Positions 35,955-43,458 of a stretch of 43,717 nucleotides of DNA are shown in pieces. The translations under genes and the position numbers were made by a program. Under the pieces are notes generated by a model. It ran no database searches and was not told where the DNA came from. It saw only the letters and a list, made by a program, of their open reading frames with translations. Position 1 is the first letter of the stretch, and each line of letters starts with the position of its first letter. Origin of the DNA: Flavobacteriales bacterium MED-G22 (lineage in GTDB: Bacteria > Bacteroidota > Bacteroidia > Flavobacteriales > Flavobacteriaceae); contig NTKF01000008.1 in assembly GCA_002457295.1 (NCBI GenBank), positions 1-43,717 on the forward strand. The letters are read 5' to 3'.

Positions 35955-37115
35955 ATGTTAGAGGTTGATATATCTCCGAATTTGCAATCCGAAACTGAAA
36001 AAATGGTTTTCTCTGCAGCCCATGATTTTGCTGTCCAGCACATCAAAAATCATGTTATGGAGTGGGACGAAGTTCAATATTTTCCAAAAGAACTTTTTGA
36101 AAAAGCGGGTAAATTAGGTTTCACCGGAATGCTAATTCCAGAAGTTTATGGAGGTTCAGGGATGGGGTATTTAGAATATGTTGCAATGATAGATGCCATT
36201 TCTCAGATAGACCCCTCTATCGGTTTATCGTTGGCTGCTCACAATTCTTTATGTACCAATCATATTTATCTTTTTGGTGACGAAGCTCAACGTATGCGCT
36301 GGCTGCCTCAGCTATGTGATGGATCAGCAATAGGCGCTTGGGGTTTGACAGAATATAATACGGGTTCAGATGCAAAGAATATGCAAACTACAGCAAAGAA
36401 ACAAGGAGATCAATGGGTGCTAAATGGAACCAAAAATTTCATTACTCATGGAAAGTCTGGAGACTTGGCAGTTGTGATTGCTCGTCATGGTGAAAAGGGA
36501 GACAATAGAGGCATGACTGCATTTGTTGTTGAAGCAGGAACCATAGGATTCAAATCAGGAAAAAAAGAAAATAAATTGGGAATGCGTGCTTCAGAAACAG
36601 CCGAAATGGTTTTTGATCAATGTGTGATCCCAGACAGTAATAGGCTAGGTGCTGTTGGTGATGGGTTTTATCAAGCGATGAAAATATTAGACGGAGGTAG
36701 AATTTCCATTGCAGCCCTTTCATTAGGCGTTGCACGAGGTGCCTTTAAAGCAGCTCTCCAATATTCACAGGAACGTCAACAATTTGGTAAACCCATAAGC
36801 AGTTTCCAAGCAATCTCTTTTCAGTTGGCTGAAATGGCAACAGAAATTGAAGCCGCAAGCTTGCTCACGTTGAAAGCCTCAGAAATGAAAAATAGAGGTG
36901 AGGCTGTCACTCAAGCTGGCGCTATGGCTAAATTATATGCTTCTGAAACAGCAGTGAAAGTTTCTGGAAAGGCAGTTCAAATTCACGGGGGATATGGTTT
37001 TGTTAAAGACTTTCCCGTTGAAAAATTCTTCCGAGATGCAAAACTTTGCACGATAGGTGAAGGGACAAGTGAAATTCAAAAATTAGTGATTTCTAGAAAC
37101 CTTTTAAAAGATTAG
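35955..37115 (+). CDS. acyl-CoA dehydrogenase
   Basis: A 386-residue FAD enzyme performing alpha,beta-dehydrogenation of an acyl-Co[21 protein letters not shown] and [13 protein letters not shown] are the FAD-binding blocks, [21 protein letters not shown] is the C-terminal helical signature, and [19 protein letters not shown] with IGEGTSEIQ carries the catalytic Glu. It resembles short-chain or branched-chain acyl-CoA dehydrogenases. It starts 9 nt after the HhH gene. Confidence 0.93.
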   Translation: MLEVDISPNLQSETEKMVFSAAHDFAVQHIKNHVMEWDEVQYFPKELFEKAGKLGFTGMLIPEVYGGSGMGYLEYVAMIDAISQIDPSIGLSLAAHNSLCTNHIYLFGDEAQRMRWLPQLCDGSAIGAWGLTEYNTGSDAKNMQTTAKKQGDQWVLNGTKNFITHGKSGDLAVVIARHGEKGDNRGMTAFVVEAGTIGFKSGKKENKLGMRASETAEMVFDQCVIPDSNRLGAVGDGFYQAMKILDGGRISIAALSLGVARGAFKAALQYSQERQQFGKPISSFQAISFQLAEMATEIEAASLLTLKASEMKNRGEAVTQAGAMAKLYASETAVKVSGKAVQIHGGYGFVKDFPVEKFFRDAKLCTIGEGTSEIQKLVISRNLLKD

Positions 37116-37138
37116 TTAGAAATTATCAATAACATCCT

Positions 37139-37146
37139 TATATTTG
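37139..37146 (+). promoter_or_regulatory. -7 promoter element of rpsU
   Basis: TATATTTG, perfect TAnnTTTG, 27 bp before the rpsU ATG. Confidence 0.55.
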
Positions 37147-37173
37147 CCCTCTCTAAAAACGAGATAAAGAATT

Positions 37174-37368
37174 ATGTTGATTATACCAATAAAAGAAGGA
37201 GAAAATATTGACAGAGCGCTCAAGCGTTTCAAGAGAAAATTTGATAAGACTGGAGCTATGAGACAACTCAGAACCCGCAAACAGTTTACTAAACCCTCTG
37301 TCAAGGAACGTCAGAAATTATTGAAAGCCCAATATATTCAAAAGCTAAAAGACGCTGAAAACAGTTAA
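37174..37368 (+). CDS. rpsU: 30S ribosomal protein S21
   Basis: A 64-residue basic protein of the bS21 family: MLIIPIKEGENIDRALKRFK, the conserved FDKTGAMRQLRTRKQFTKPS and a basic C-terminus. In Bacteroidota S21 lies at the 3' end of 16S rRNA near the anti-Shine-Dalgarno. It has its own promoter and a terminator hairpin downstream, and heads the rpsU-xer-hpf-tRNA locus conserved in flavobacteria. Confidence 0.96.
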   Translation: MLIIPIKEGENIDRALKRFKRKFDKTGAMRQLRTRKQFTKPSVKERQKLLKAQYIQKLKDAENS

Positions 37369-37397
37369 GGCAGTCATTTAGAAAAAAATTAACGTCG

Positions 37398-37439
37398 CTG
37401 TATTTTATAAGTTCTTAACTTTGGAATACAGTTTTTTTT
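37398..37439 (+). terminator. rpsU terminator abutting the xer start codon
   Basis: A hairpin with outer arms CTGTATT (37398-37404) and AATACAG (37425-37431) and inner arms AAGTT (37408-37412) and AACTT (37417-37421) is followed by eight T (37432-37439). It is a clear intrinsic terminator whose T-tract ends at the ATG of the next gene. A -7-like TAACTTTG (37416-37423) overlaps its 3' half and could start a separate, nearly leaderless xer mRNA. Confidence 0.75.
37416..37423 (+). promoter_or_regulatory. -7 promoter element TAACTTTG
   Basis: Fits TAnnTTTG and sits inside the rpsU terminator, 16 bp before the xer ATG. Initiation about 5-8 nt further would leave a U-only 5' leader. Confidence 0.4.
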
Positions 37440-38327
37440 ATGTCGATTTTTAAGTTTATAGATTTTATTGCCCTTGAGAAAAAAGGATCCATACACACTC
37501 AAAAAGCATACAAAAAGAACTTAGAGGAATTCCAAGCTTTTTTAGAAGAAACCTTTGCTCATAAAGATTTAAATAAAGCGATCTATCCAGAAATCCGTAA
37601 TTGGATTGTATGTCTCATAGAAAAAGGGAATAGCACTAGGACTGTCAACAGAAAACTTTCAGTATTAAGATCGTATTATAAATTTCTGCTCCACATTGGT
37701 GACATAGAGAGTTCACCTATGCAAAAACATCAACCCTTGAAGACGTCTAAAAAAATTGCAATGCCATTTTCAGAAGACGAAATCAAACAAGTTTTAGAAG
37801 AAGAGAATTTTACACCAGATTTTCTTGGAACCCTTCAAAGAACCCTAATTGCCCTATTGTATTTTACAGGGATGCGAAGAAGTGAATTGATTCATCTCAA
37901 GCAGAGTAGTTATGACCAAAAAGCTAGCGTGCTGAAAGTGTTGGGCAAAAGAAATAAGGAAAGAATAATTCCCATCCTGCCAGAGATGGAAGCCCTTTTG
38001 AACACCTACATTGAAGTGAAAAATAAAGCGCTTTTAACTAATCCTGAATTTCTTCTGATTTCAGCAAAGGGAGAGAAACTGAGTGAATATTTTGTATATA
38101 AGACCGTAAATGATTACTTTAATAAAGTATCAACTAAACTCAAGAAAAGCCCTCATATGATTCGTCATAGCTTTGCTACCCACCTACTCGATCGAGGAGC
38201 TGACTTGAATTCTATAAAAGAACTGTTGGGGCATTCAAGCATTGCCTCCACACAAGTATATACACATAGCAGTTTGTCTCAAATTCAATCGATTTATGAA
38301 AAAACACACCCGAGAGGAAAAAAATAA
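37440..38327 (+). CDS. XerC/XerD-type tyrosine recombinase
   Basis: A 295-residue site-specific recombinase. The N-terminal SAM-like domain (LEKKGSIHTQKAYKKNLEEF) is followed by the catalytic domain with Arg in YFTGMRRSELIHL (near 146), HxxR in PHMIRHSFATHLLDRG (near 238-241), the LGHSS His and the nucleophile Tyr in TQVYTHSS (near 273). Complete and chromosomal in type, matching the recombinase regularly found between rpsU and hpf in flavobacteria. It likely acts in chromosome dimer resolution at dif, although XerC versus XerD cannot be decided. Confidence 0.92.
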   Translation: MSIFKFIDFIALEKKGSIHTQKAYKKNLEEFQAFLEETFAHKDLNKAIYPEIRNWIVCLIEKGNSTRTVNRKLSVLRSYYKFLLHIGDIESSPMQKHQPLKTSKKIAMPFSEDEIKQVLEEENFTPDFLGTLQRTLIALLYFTGMRRSELIHLKQSSYDQKASVLKVLGKRNKERIIPILPEMEALLNTYIEVKNKALLTNPEFLLISAKGEKLSEYFVYKTVNDYFNKVSTKLKKSPHMIRHSFATHLLDRGADLNSIKELLGHSSIASTQVYTHSSLSQIQSIYEKTHPRGKK

Positions 38328-38345
38328 ATCCTAAATATCTAAATT

Positions 38346-38642
38346 ATGAACATCGAATTTCAAGCCATCAACTATGTTGCAGATCAAAAATTGATAGACT
38401 ACGCTCAGAAGCGTGTTGAAAAACTAGCCCATTTTTTTGATCCTATTATTACCACCCAATTATTTACCAAAGTTGAAAAAAACGATGATAGGTTGAATAA
38501 ATTTGTAGAACTTAAACTTGTTGTTCCAGGAGAAAACATGATAGTTAAGAAAACAGCAAAGAGCTTTGAGGCAGCAATTTCTGCCGCAGTAGAAGCAGCC
38601 AAAAGAGTTTTAAAAAAACATAAGGAAAAAATTAGAGACTGA
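38346..38642 (+). CDS. hpf: ribosome hibernation factor HPF/YfiA family
   Basis: A 98-residue protein of the short HPF/RaiA family (beta-alpha-beta-beta-beta-alpha fold): INYVADQKLIDYAQKRVEKL, LKLVVPGENMIVKK and FEAAISAAVEAAKRVLKKHK. Such proteins bind the 30S decoding centre and inactivate ribosomes in stationary phase. It lacks the long C-terminal dimerisation domain. It follows the xer gene by 18 nt. Confidence 0.92.
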   Translation: MNIEFQAINYVADQKLIDYAQKRVEKLAHFFDPIITTQLFTKVEKNDDRLNKFVELKLVVPGENMIVKKTAKSFEAAISAAVEAAKRVLKKHKEKIRD

Positions 38643-38726
38643 GCCATCCACCTTTTTGATTTTTTATTTTGAAAGCAAAAAAAATAGCATTTAATTTGCA
38701 CACGATTTTGCAATAAAATCAATAAA

Positions 38727-38800
38727 GCCGATGTAGCTCAGCTGGCTAGAGCAGCTGATTTGTAATCAGCAGGTCGTGGGTTCGAGTCCCTCCATCGGCT
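38727..38800 (+). tRNA. tRNA-Thr(TGT)
   Basis: Acceptor GCCGATG pairs fully with CATCGGC, anticodon stem GCTGA/TCAGC, loop TTTGTAA (anticodon TGT). 74 nt, CCA not encoded. First of four tRNAs after hpf. Confidence 0.95.
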
Positions 38801-38830
38801 CTAGAAAATTGCAGTTTCGTAAGTTTTATA

Positions 38831-38912
38831 GGGGAGATACTCAAGCGGCCAACGAGGACAGACTGTAAATCTGTTGGTTTTACCTTCGCAGGTTCGAATC
38901 CTGCTCTCCCCA
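38831..38912 (+). tRNA. tRNA-Tyr(GTA)
   Basis: An 82-nt class II tRNA: acceptor GGGGAGA/TCTCCCC, anticodon loop CTGTAAA (GTA), long variable arm, T arm GCAGG-TTCGAAT-CCTGC. CCA not encoded. Confidence 0.95.
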
Positions 38913-38939
38913 CACTTGTGAATGTATTTCAAAAAAAAG

Positions 38940-38947
38940 TATATTTG
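38940..38947 (+). promoter_or_regulatory. promoter before tRNA-Gly
   Basis: TATATTTG preceded by TTG at 38916-38918 (21-bp spacing), 33 bp upstream of tRNA-Gly. It would normally drive tRNA-Gly, tRNA-Thr and, in relatives, tuf. Confidence 0.5.
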
Positions 38948-38980
38948 CCTTTCTGATGTGCCAACACAAAAGTATAAAAA

Positions 38981-39053
38981 GCGAGAGTAGCTCAGTTGGT
39001 AGAGCGTCAGCCTTCCAAGCTGAATGTCGCCGGTTCGAACCCGGTCTCTCGCT
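38981..39053 (+). tRNA. tRNA-Gly(TCC)
   Basis: A 73-nt cloverleaf: acceptor GCGAGAG/CTCTCGC, anticodon loop CTTCCAA (TCC), T arm GCCGG-TTCGAAC-CCGGT. CCA not encoded; followed by a T-rich stretch. Confidence 0.95.
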
Positions 39054-39062
39054 CTTTTTTTT

Positions 39063-39137
<75 letters not shown>

Positions 39138-39228
39138 CTAATAAACCTTTTAGGCTCAATAAAAACAACACTTTCCAATAAATAAAGGTTTTCCCTCATT
39201 TTCTTAATACACAAATAAAACACAAAAG

Positions 39229-39249
39229 ATGGTAACAAAATGGTAACAA
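39229..39249 (+). repeat. two direct repeats ATGGTAACAA, 11-bp period
   Basis: ATGGTAACAA at 39229-39238 and 39240-39249, between tRNA-Thr and the recombinase start. Spacing of one helical turn and position fit arm-type binding sites of the integrase, or an operator for its own expression. Confidence 0.5.
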
Positions 39250-39265
39250 TTTTTATCTTTATTGT

Positions 39266-40729
39266 GTGAAATATCATACTTTCAGTTATTGGTTAAGAAC
39301 TAAAAAGGGTGATAAACTTGCTGTTTACTGCAAGTATAGACATGGAACTGAAAAACAAAAGGTAATAAAATGTGATCTTACTATACCTGCATCATCTTGG
39401 GATAAGAAAAGGGGAGAGGTAAAAAGTAGAATAGAATTTCAACAGTACAGAGAAAAGTTTTTAAAACTTGATGCAAGAGTACAACAAATGAAAGATCTAT
39501 TAAATACAGATCAAATAACAGATAAAGAAGCATTAAAAAGAATACCCCTTTGGTATGTATCTGATAAGGATAAAACACTTGAAAACTATTTTGAAGAAGA
39601 ATACAGAAAAAAGAAAGGTGGTGGGTATGATCCTACAAGAGTAAGAGGTATAATAAAAAAACTACATGAAGCATTACTAGAAAATAACTTCAATGATCTT
39701 GTTCCTGCAAAACTAATTCACTTTACTACACACAAAGATGAAATTTGTAATTCACTATATAAACAACAAAAAAAGAATACTGCAACTGATTACCTAAAAA
39801 GAATTAATACAGTTTTAAAAAAGTATGACTCTAAAAAGTACCCTGATAAATATTTTGAAGAACATTATAAAACAGAAGCAACCAAACTAAAGAAACCTGT
39901 AGAAAGAGTTTCAATATTAGAAAGTATATCAAGAATTAATACCTACAAGAAATTAGAAGCATATTTATTTTGGTTGTATAGTTTTTGTTTGAGAGGTTTA
40001 GATGGTATAGATGTAACATTACTTGATAGAAGTATGTTATTACAACCTGATGCAGAACTTACAGATTACCACCACCAAGATGAAAGATACCCAGAACCAA
40101 TAAAAGTTGAATTAAGTAGAAAGAAAACCAGAGCAAGAGAGTTTGAAATAATAATAAATGCATACCCAACATTATCCATACAAAAACTACTAAAGAAAGT
40201 TATAAGTATAAATAGATCAGATGATGTTAATACAGAAGATGATTTAAAACTATTTAAGTGGGATAGTATAACCAATAGAAGAAAATGGGATCTGTACAGT
40301 GATTTTTTACAAGGGAGGTTAAAAACATTGTTTAATAAAAGTTTTAAAAGTACAAGGCACACATTTACCTCTACTGCAGAAATTTTAAGGGTACCTGTTA
40401 GTGATCAAAGTGCATTAATAGGAAATGTTTCAAGAAAAGGATCTATAAAACATTATAGTAAGTTAGATAATACAAGGTTAGATATACAGCATTTAGCAGT
40501 ACTTGATTACTACCAAATAAGTAGAATATATTTTCAGTTGTTACTACATATAAAACAACATCCTGAATTAGAAATAGAATGTGTAAGGCATATAGATAGA
40601 GAATTACACTCAATGGATAATAGTAACCATTTAAGAAAGAGTTGGCAACAAGAAGTAGCAGAACTTACGGATATATCCAAACAACCAGAATACTATTCAG
40701 GGTTAAATATTTACAAAGGTGTTTTATAG
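39266..40729 (+). CDS. tyrosine recombinase (integrase) of an integrative element
   Basis: A 487-residue integrase starting with GTG. The first 60 residues (FSYWLRTKKGDKLAVYCKYR ... LTIPASSWDKKRGE) resemble the arm-binding domain of Bacteroidota phage/ICE integrases, then a SAM-like domain, then the catalytic part: Arg in YSFCLRGLDGID (near 243), TRHTFTS (near 364) and the probable nucleophile Tyr in IKHYSKLD (near 397). The first His of the HxxR box reads Ser, and the LGH box reads IGN, so the catalytic set is atypical. One CpG in 1464 bp, hence all Arg codons are AGA/AGG. Adjacent to tRNA-Thr, where tuf is expected. Confidence 0.88.
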   Translation: MKYHTFSYWLRTKKGDKLAVYCKYRHGTEKQKVIKCDLTIPASSWDKKRGEVKSRIEFQQYREKFLKLDARVQQMKDLLNTDQITDKEALKRIPLWYVSDKDKTLENYFEEEYRKKKGGGYDPTRVRGIIKKLHEALLENNFNDLVPAKLIHFTTHKDEICNSLYKQQKKNTATDYLKRINTVLKKYDSKKYPDKYFEEHYKTEATKLKKPVERVSILESISRINTYKKLEAYLFWLYSFCLRGLDGIDVTLLDRSMLLQPDAELTDYHHQDERYPEPIKVELSRKKTRAREFEIIINAYPTLSIQKLLKKVISINRSDDVNTEDDLKLFKWDSITNRRKWDLYSDFLQGRLKTLFNKSFKSTRHTFTSTAEILRVPVSDQSALIGNVSRKGSIKHYSKLDNTRLDIQHLAVLDYYQISRIYFQLLLHIKQHPELEIECVRHIDRELHSMDNSNHLRKSWQQEVAELTDISKQPEYYSGLNIYKGVL

Positions 40730-40775
40730 AAGTTTATAATTGTGGTTGATGTGATTTAACATAACTCTTCTATAA
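40724..40775. repeat. 9-bp inverted repeat over two stop codons
   Basis: TTATAGAAG (40724-40732) and CTTCTATAA (40767-40775) are perfect reverse complements with a 34-nt spacer. Each arm contains the TAG stop of one of the two convergent genes. It could shape the 3' ends of both transcripts; there is no T-tract. Confidence 0.4.
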
Positions 40776-40967
40776 GTTTGAATTAGGGTTAGCACTGTTT
40801 TTTTCCTTCAGAGTTTCTATTTGTTTAGATACTACATCCGCCTCAAAGGTTTTTTGGTCGCTCTTCCTTCTATCAGTTTTGGATAAATCATATGCTTCTT
40901 TTAGCAGCGCTTCATACTTTATTTGAAGCTTTTCTAATTCTGTTTTCTTTTTAAATATCCCAAACAT
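40770..40967 (-). CDS. Lacal_2735 family protein
   Basis: A 65-residue, highly charged, helical protein: MFGIFKKKTELEKLQIKYEALL, then KEAYDLSKTDRRKSDQKTFEADVV. I recognise it as the small flavobacterial Lacal_2735 family of unknown function, probably a coiled coil. The C-terminal end is Asn-rich. It converges on the integrase gene. It could be element cargo or a displaced host gene; its CpG content is higher than that of the integrase. Confidence 0.78.
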   Translation of the reverse strand: MFGIFKKKTELEKLQIKYEALLKEAYDLSKTDRRKSDQKTFEADVVSKQIETLKEKNSANPNSNL

Positions 40968-40976
40968 ATTGTTTAT

Positions 40977-41093
40977 TTAATTATTATTTGAATAATAAGA
41001 TGGGCTATTATTGGATCCATTATTATTATCATCTTCTTTCTCACAATAATTAAATAGCATTGATATTATAGTAATAAATAGTAGCTTTTTCAT
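40977..41093 (-). CDS. tiny Asn-rich lipoprotein
   Basis: A 38-codon ORF: MKKLLFITIISMLFNYCEKE, then Asp/Asn/Ser-rich residues to the stop. The hydrophobic leader followed by Cys and EKEDDNNN looks like the start of flavobacterial lipoproteins, but the protein ends at once, so it may be a truncated lipoprotein. A TAGATTTG element lies upstream (41110-41117), supporting expression. It ends 9 bp before the start of the Lacal_2735 gene on the same strand. Confidence 0.5.
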   Translation of the reverse strand: MKKLLFITIISMLFNYCEKEDDNNNGSNNSPSYYSNNN

Positions 41094-41550
41094 ACTTTTT
41101 AATTTTATTCAAATCTACTAATTCCCTTGTATTTTATAATAGTTTTAGAATTGAAAATTACAACTAAAATGACCCAAAAAGTAATAGAAACAGCTAAGGT
41201 GTTATCACATTGTAGAGGTTGTTTAATGGTAAAATTTACTTTACAATATTTTCAGTAATAACAAATATCTAATAAGAATACCATAATTAGAATGATACTA
41301 AAAACCCCAAATAATTATAAAAAATAACGCTAAAAGAACTAAATATGGTGTTTTAGAGGTATTGTAGAATGGTTAATTTTTAAAAAAAAACATAAGTAAT
41401 TGCAAAACAGCTATTTACTATACCTACTTTACATAATGCTAATTCTAGGATTATCTGGCAGTATTGCGGATTTCATAATTTAAGATAGATTTGGATTGGA
41501 GGCATTGGTGTTAAAGGAATTATCTTCCTTATTAAAGACATGTAGAATTA
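41094..41550. other. 457-bp stretch without a supported gene
   Basis: Apart from the -7 element at 41110-41117 I see only short, unconvincing frames (for example a 29-codon one from ATG near 41170) and AT-rich sequence. No hairpin or repeat stands out. Confidence 0.6.
41110..41117 (-). promoter_or_regulatory. -7 promoter element TAGATTTG
   Basis: The minus strand reads TAGATTTG (TAnnTTTG), 16 bp before the tiny lipoprotein ATG; may also drive the Lacal_2735 gene. Confidence 0.4.
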
Positions 41551-41916
41551 TTATTCATATTTTAAAGCATATTTCACAAGAGTATTAAGCTCAGTATAAT
41601 CAAGAGTTTTCTCATGTGTAGCCTCAAGTATAAGCATAGGCGCTTTACCTGCTTTATGTGCTTGAATCCATCTACTAACACACAAGCACCATTTATCACC
41701 AGCTTTAAGTCCAGGAAACTGATAGTAGGGCATCGGAGTAATTAAGTCATTACCCATTGAAGCAGAAAACTTCAGAAATTCATCCGTCATGACTGCACAT
41801 ACAGTATGAGTACCTGTGTCTTGTGATATGGTTCTACATAAACCGTCCCTGAAATATCCTGTTACAGGGCTTTTACAACAAATTACCAGAGGTTCCCCAA
41901 ATACATTTTTTTCCAT
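41551..41916 (-). CDS. DUF2237 family protein
   Basis: A 121-residue protein matching DUF2237 almost throughout: NVFGEPLVICCKSPVTGYFRDGLC, GTHTVCAVMTDEFLKFSASMGNDL, and FPGLKAGDKWCLCVSRW in consecutive blocks, with several conserved Cys residues and the C-terminal LEATHEKTLDY. I start at the ATG 41916; an upstream in-frame TTG would add three residues. The biochemical function is not known. It stands alone in the accessory region, with CpG content closer to the core genome than the integrase. Confidence 0.85.
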   Translation of the reverse strand: MEKNVFGEPLVICCKSPVTGYFRDGLCRTISQDTGTHTVCAVMTDEFLKFSASMGNDLITPMPYYQFPGLKAGDKWCLCVSRWIQAHKAGKAPMLILEATHEKTLDYTELNTLVKYALKYE

Positions 41917-42043
41917 AAAACTCAATCTTTACTTCTAAGGTATAGAGTATGACCCCGATACTTATAGGTTTTTTTATAAGGTTTAGTTATCCGTATCTAT
42001 TACATCAACTTCTAACCATATCCTTATTAGAAATAATTATTAG

Positions 42044-42532
42044 TTATTCCTTCTTTGGTCTTTGATTTTCATAGACAATTATTCTACTAACCAGACCATC
42101 TTCAAGTTGTATGTCTCCCATATGTAATACTACATTTTCTTCACCATCTACATTAGATTTTAATTGAAACCCTGCAATTACCCACGTTTTTTGACCTTTA
42201 ACAGCAGTGTATGGTAATATCCAATATGGTTTCCAAGTCACATTATTAGCAAAAAATGATTCAAGGACTTTAGAATGTTCATCTTTACCATTAATTACTG
42301 TTCCATCTGGTAGCTCTATTTTAATATCAGCTTTTTCCATTGATAAAAGTGATTCCATATCTCTTTCATTATGAGCATCAGCCCATTTTTTTATAAATTC
42401 TGTGGTTTCATCTGAACCAATCATATAAGATTGCTCTTCATCGTTAATAAAGTAACCTGCAGTTTTTGGTTCTTGTTTTTGCTCTGCACAAGATGCAAAT
42501 AGGATTGCAATTAATAATACATATTTTTTCAT
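42044..42532 (-). CDS. lipoprotein with SnoaL/NTF2-like domain
   Basis: A 162-residue lipoprotein: MKKYVLLIAILFASC with lipobox Cys15, a short linker, then an NTF2-like domain (FIKKWADAHNERDMESLLSM, IKIELPDGTVINGKDE, TWVIAGFQL, ending in a strand-rich C-terminus). The ATG at 42532 is chosen because the signal peptide begins there. NTF2-like folds bind small ligands or act as enzymes; function here is unknown. Its 16-nt-spaced upstream block TTGCAGAATATTAA (42549-42562) matches that of the secreted-protein gene at 469-1206. Confidence 0.75.
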   Translation of the reverse strand: MKKYVLLIAILFASCAEQKQEPKTAGYFINDEEQSYMIGSDETTEFIKKWADAHNERDMESLLSMEKADIKIELPDGTVINGKDEHSKVLESFFANNVTWKPYWILPYTAVKGQKTWVIAGFQLKSNVDGEENVVLHMGDIQLEDGLVSRIIVYENQRPKKE

Positions 42533-42813
42533 TTTGAATGATTTGTAATTAATATTCTGCAATCTAAAAATTTTACCCCATTTCTTTTCCATAACTAATA
42601 CTATTTAAATGTTAAGGGCACTACAGTCCCTAATTTCACTACACAAGAATCTATATAAGGAAAAACTTTTCAACTAAGCACATACTGTTTATCAATAAGT
42701 TAATTCATTTCAAGTTGCAGATTGTTAACATCTACACCATTCAAGATTAACACTTTTACACTTTTCTTATTGTACTAGTGTAAGTGCATTATTTTTTGGC
42801 TAAATACTTTTGG

Positions 42814-43069
42814 GTAATGCATTAATAAGCCCATTACAAAATAGCAAAGTGGGCAACACAGGTGCAAGTAGGATGTGTGCTGGGGCAGGTAACTAGTTTT
42901 AACCTGCAGGGGGTTACCCTAAACCTACAAATGATAGTATGTTAGTTAGTTGTTGCTATCTGTTTAAGGCTAAAACCACTACAAAGGTGAAGCAGAAAAC
43001 CCACCCTATACAGTAAGCTACTGCTGTCGCTACTGCTATGGGGTAGGTGTGTTTAATTACTAAACATAC
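42814..43069. ncRNA. candidate structured RNA or replication/transfer origin
   Basis: By my count about 42-48% GC over 42841-43040, against roughly 30% in flanking sequence, with many complementary arms: 42829-42835/42848-42854 (7 bp, one G-U), 42868-42872/42924-42928, 42885-42890/42902-42907 (6 bp), the mutually exclusive 42888-42893/42913-42918 (6 bp), 42933-42939/42954-42960 (7 bp, one G-U), 43011-43015/43019-43023, and 43047-43055/43061-43069 (9 bp, one G-U, 5-nt loop). GCTACTGCT is repeated at 43017 and 43029. No coding frame explains it. Strand and function unknown; an origin is the main alternative to an RNA. Confidence 0.4.
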
Positions 43070-43123
43070 AAGATAAAGCAGTTATATATTAATACACTTA
43101 CTAATAGTACTTAGTTAACACTT

Positions 43124-43146
43124 TGTATATGTTGTTATTATATACA
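43124..43146. promoter_or_regulatory. palindrome before the small-gene cluster
   Basis: TGTATAT (43124-43130) and ATATACA (43140-43146) form a perfect 7-bp inverted repeat with a 9-nt centre, 16 bp before the first ATG. Candidate operator for the ribbon-helix-helix protein encoded two genes on. Confidence 0.4.
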
Positions 43147-43162
43147 TAGTATCTGTTGTAAT

Positions 43163-43291
43163 ATGAGTAAAAACAGTAGTAAAAGATTATACAAACAATT
43201 ACAGAATTGGTTAAGTAATGAATTACATCATGGTAGAGGTCACAAAAGAGTAAAGAATAAATATGGTAATTATATAAAAGTTAAAAAATGA
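43163..43291 (+). CDS. 42-residue basic protein, unknown
   Basis: A small basic protein (MSKNSSKRLYKQLQNWLSNE, then HHGRGHKRVKNKYGN) with Lys/Arg-rich ends. No family recognised. Support comes from its place at the head of a tight run of genes: its TGA overlaps the next ATG (ATGA). AT-rich and nearly without CpG. Confidence 0.5.
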   Translation: MSKNSSKRLYKQLQNWLSNELHHGRGHKRVKNKYGNYIKVKK

Positions 43292-43458
43292 AAGGTTTAA
43301 ACAAAGAACAGAATGTACACTTAAGAATTTCTAATGCAGAAAAAACTAAATACCAAAATGCTGCCGCTGAGGTAGGTTTAACTCTTAGTGGTTATTTAAG
43401 GTATGCTGCTGCAAAAGCTGCAAGAAACATAAAAGCAAATACAGATGAAATATTATAG
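43288..43458 (+). CDS. ribbon-helix-helix/MobC-like small protein
   Basis: A 56-residue protein with the pattern of a ribbon-helix-helix DNA-binding domain: the strand NVHLRISNAEKTKYQNAA, then EVGLTLSGYLRYAAAKAA. The spacing of strand, helix, turn and helix resembles Arc/CopG-type repressors and MobC-type mobilization accessory proteins of Bacteroidota. It overlaps both neighbours. As a repressor it could act on the palindrome at 43124-43146; as a MobC-like protein it would bind an oriT, possibly the structured region upstream. Confidence 0.6.
   Translation: MKGLNKEQNVHLRISNAEKTKYQNAAAEVGLTLSGYLRYAAAKAARNIKANTDEIL

Larger units (their letters stand above)
42533..43162. other. 630-bp non-coding region, mostly structured
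   Basis: No ORF is supported here. It holds the leader of the lipoprotein gene (to about 42567), a tandem ACACTTTT pair with a 7-bp inverted repeat (42756-42762 and 42777-42783), a structured, more GC-rich core (42814-43069, listed separately) and a hairpin before the first small gene (43124-43146). Confidence 0.6.

Noticed and set aside
37440..38327. The xer gene as part of the mobile element
   Set aside because: It has complete canonical XerC/D motifs, normal composition, and sits in the usual rpsU-hpf context.
40741..40980. Second attachment site (attR) within the window
   Set aside because: I found no repeat of the tRNA-Thr 3' segment to the right of 39137.
40977..42532. Defence island or toxin-antitoxin system in the accessory region
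   Set aside because: The genes are a tiny lipoprotein, DUF2237 and an NTF2-like lipoprotein; none has nuclease, methylase or toxin motifs.
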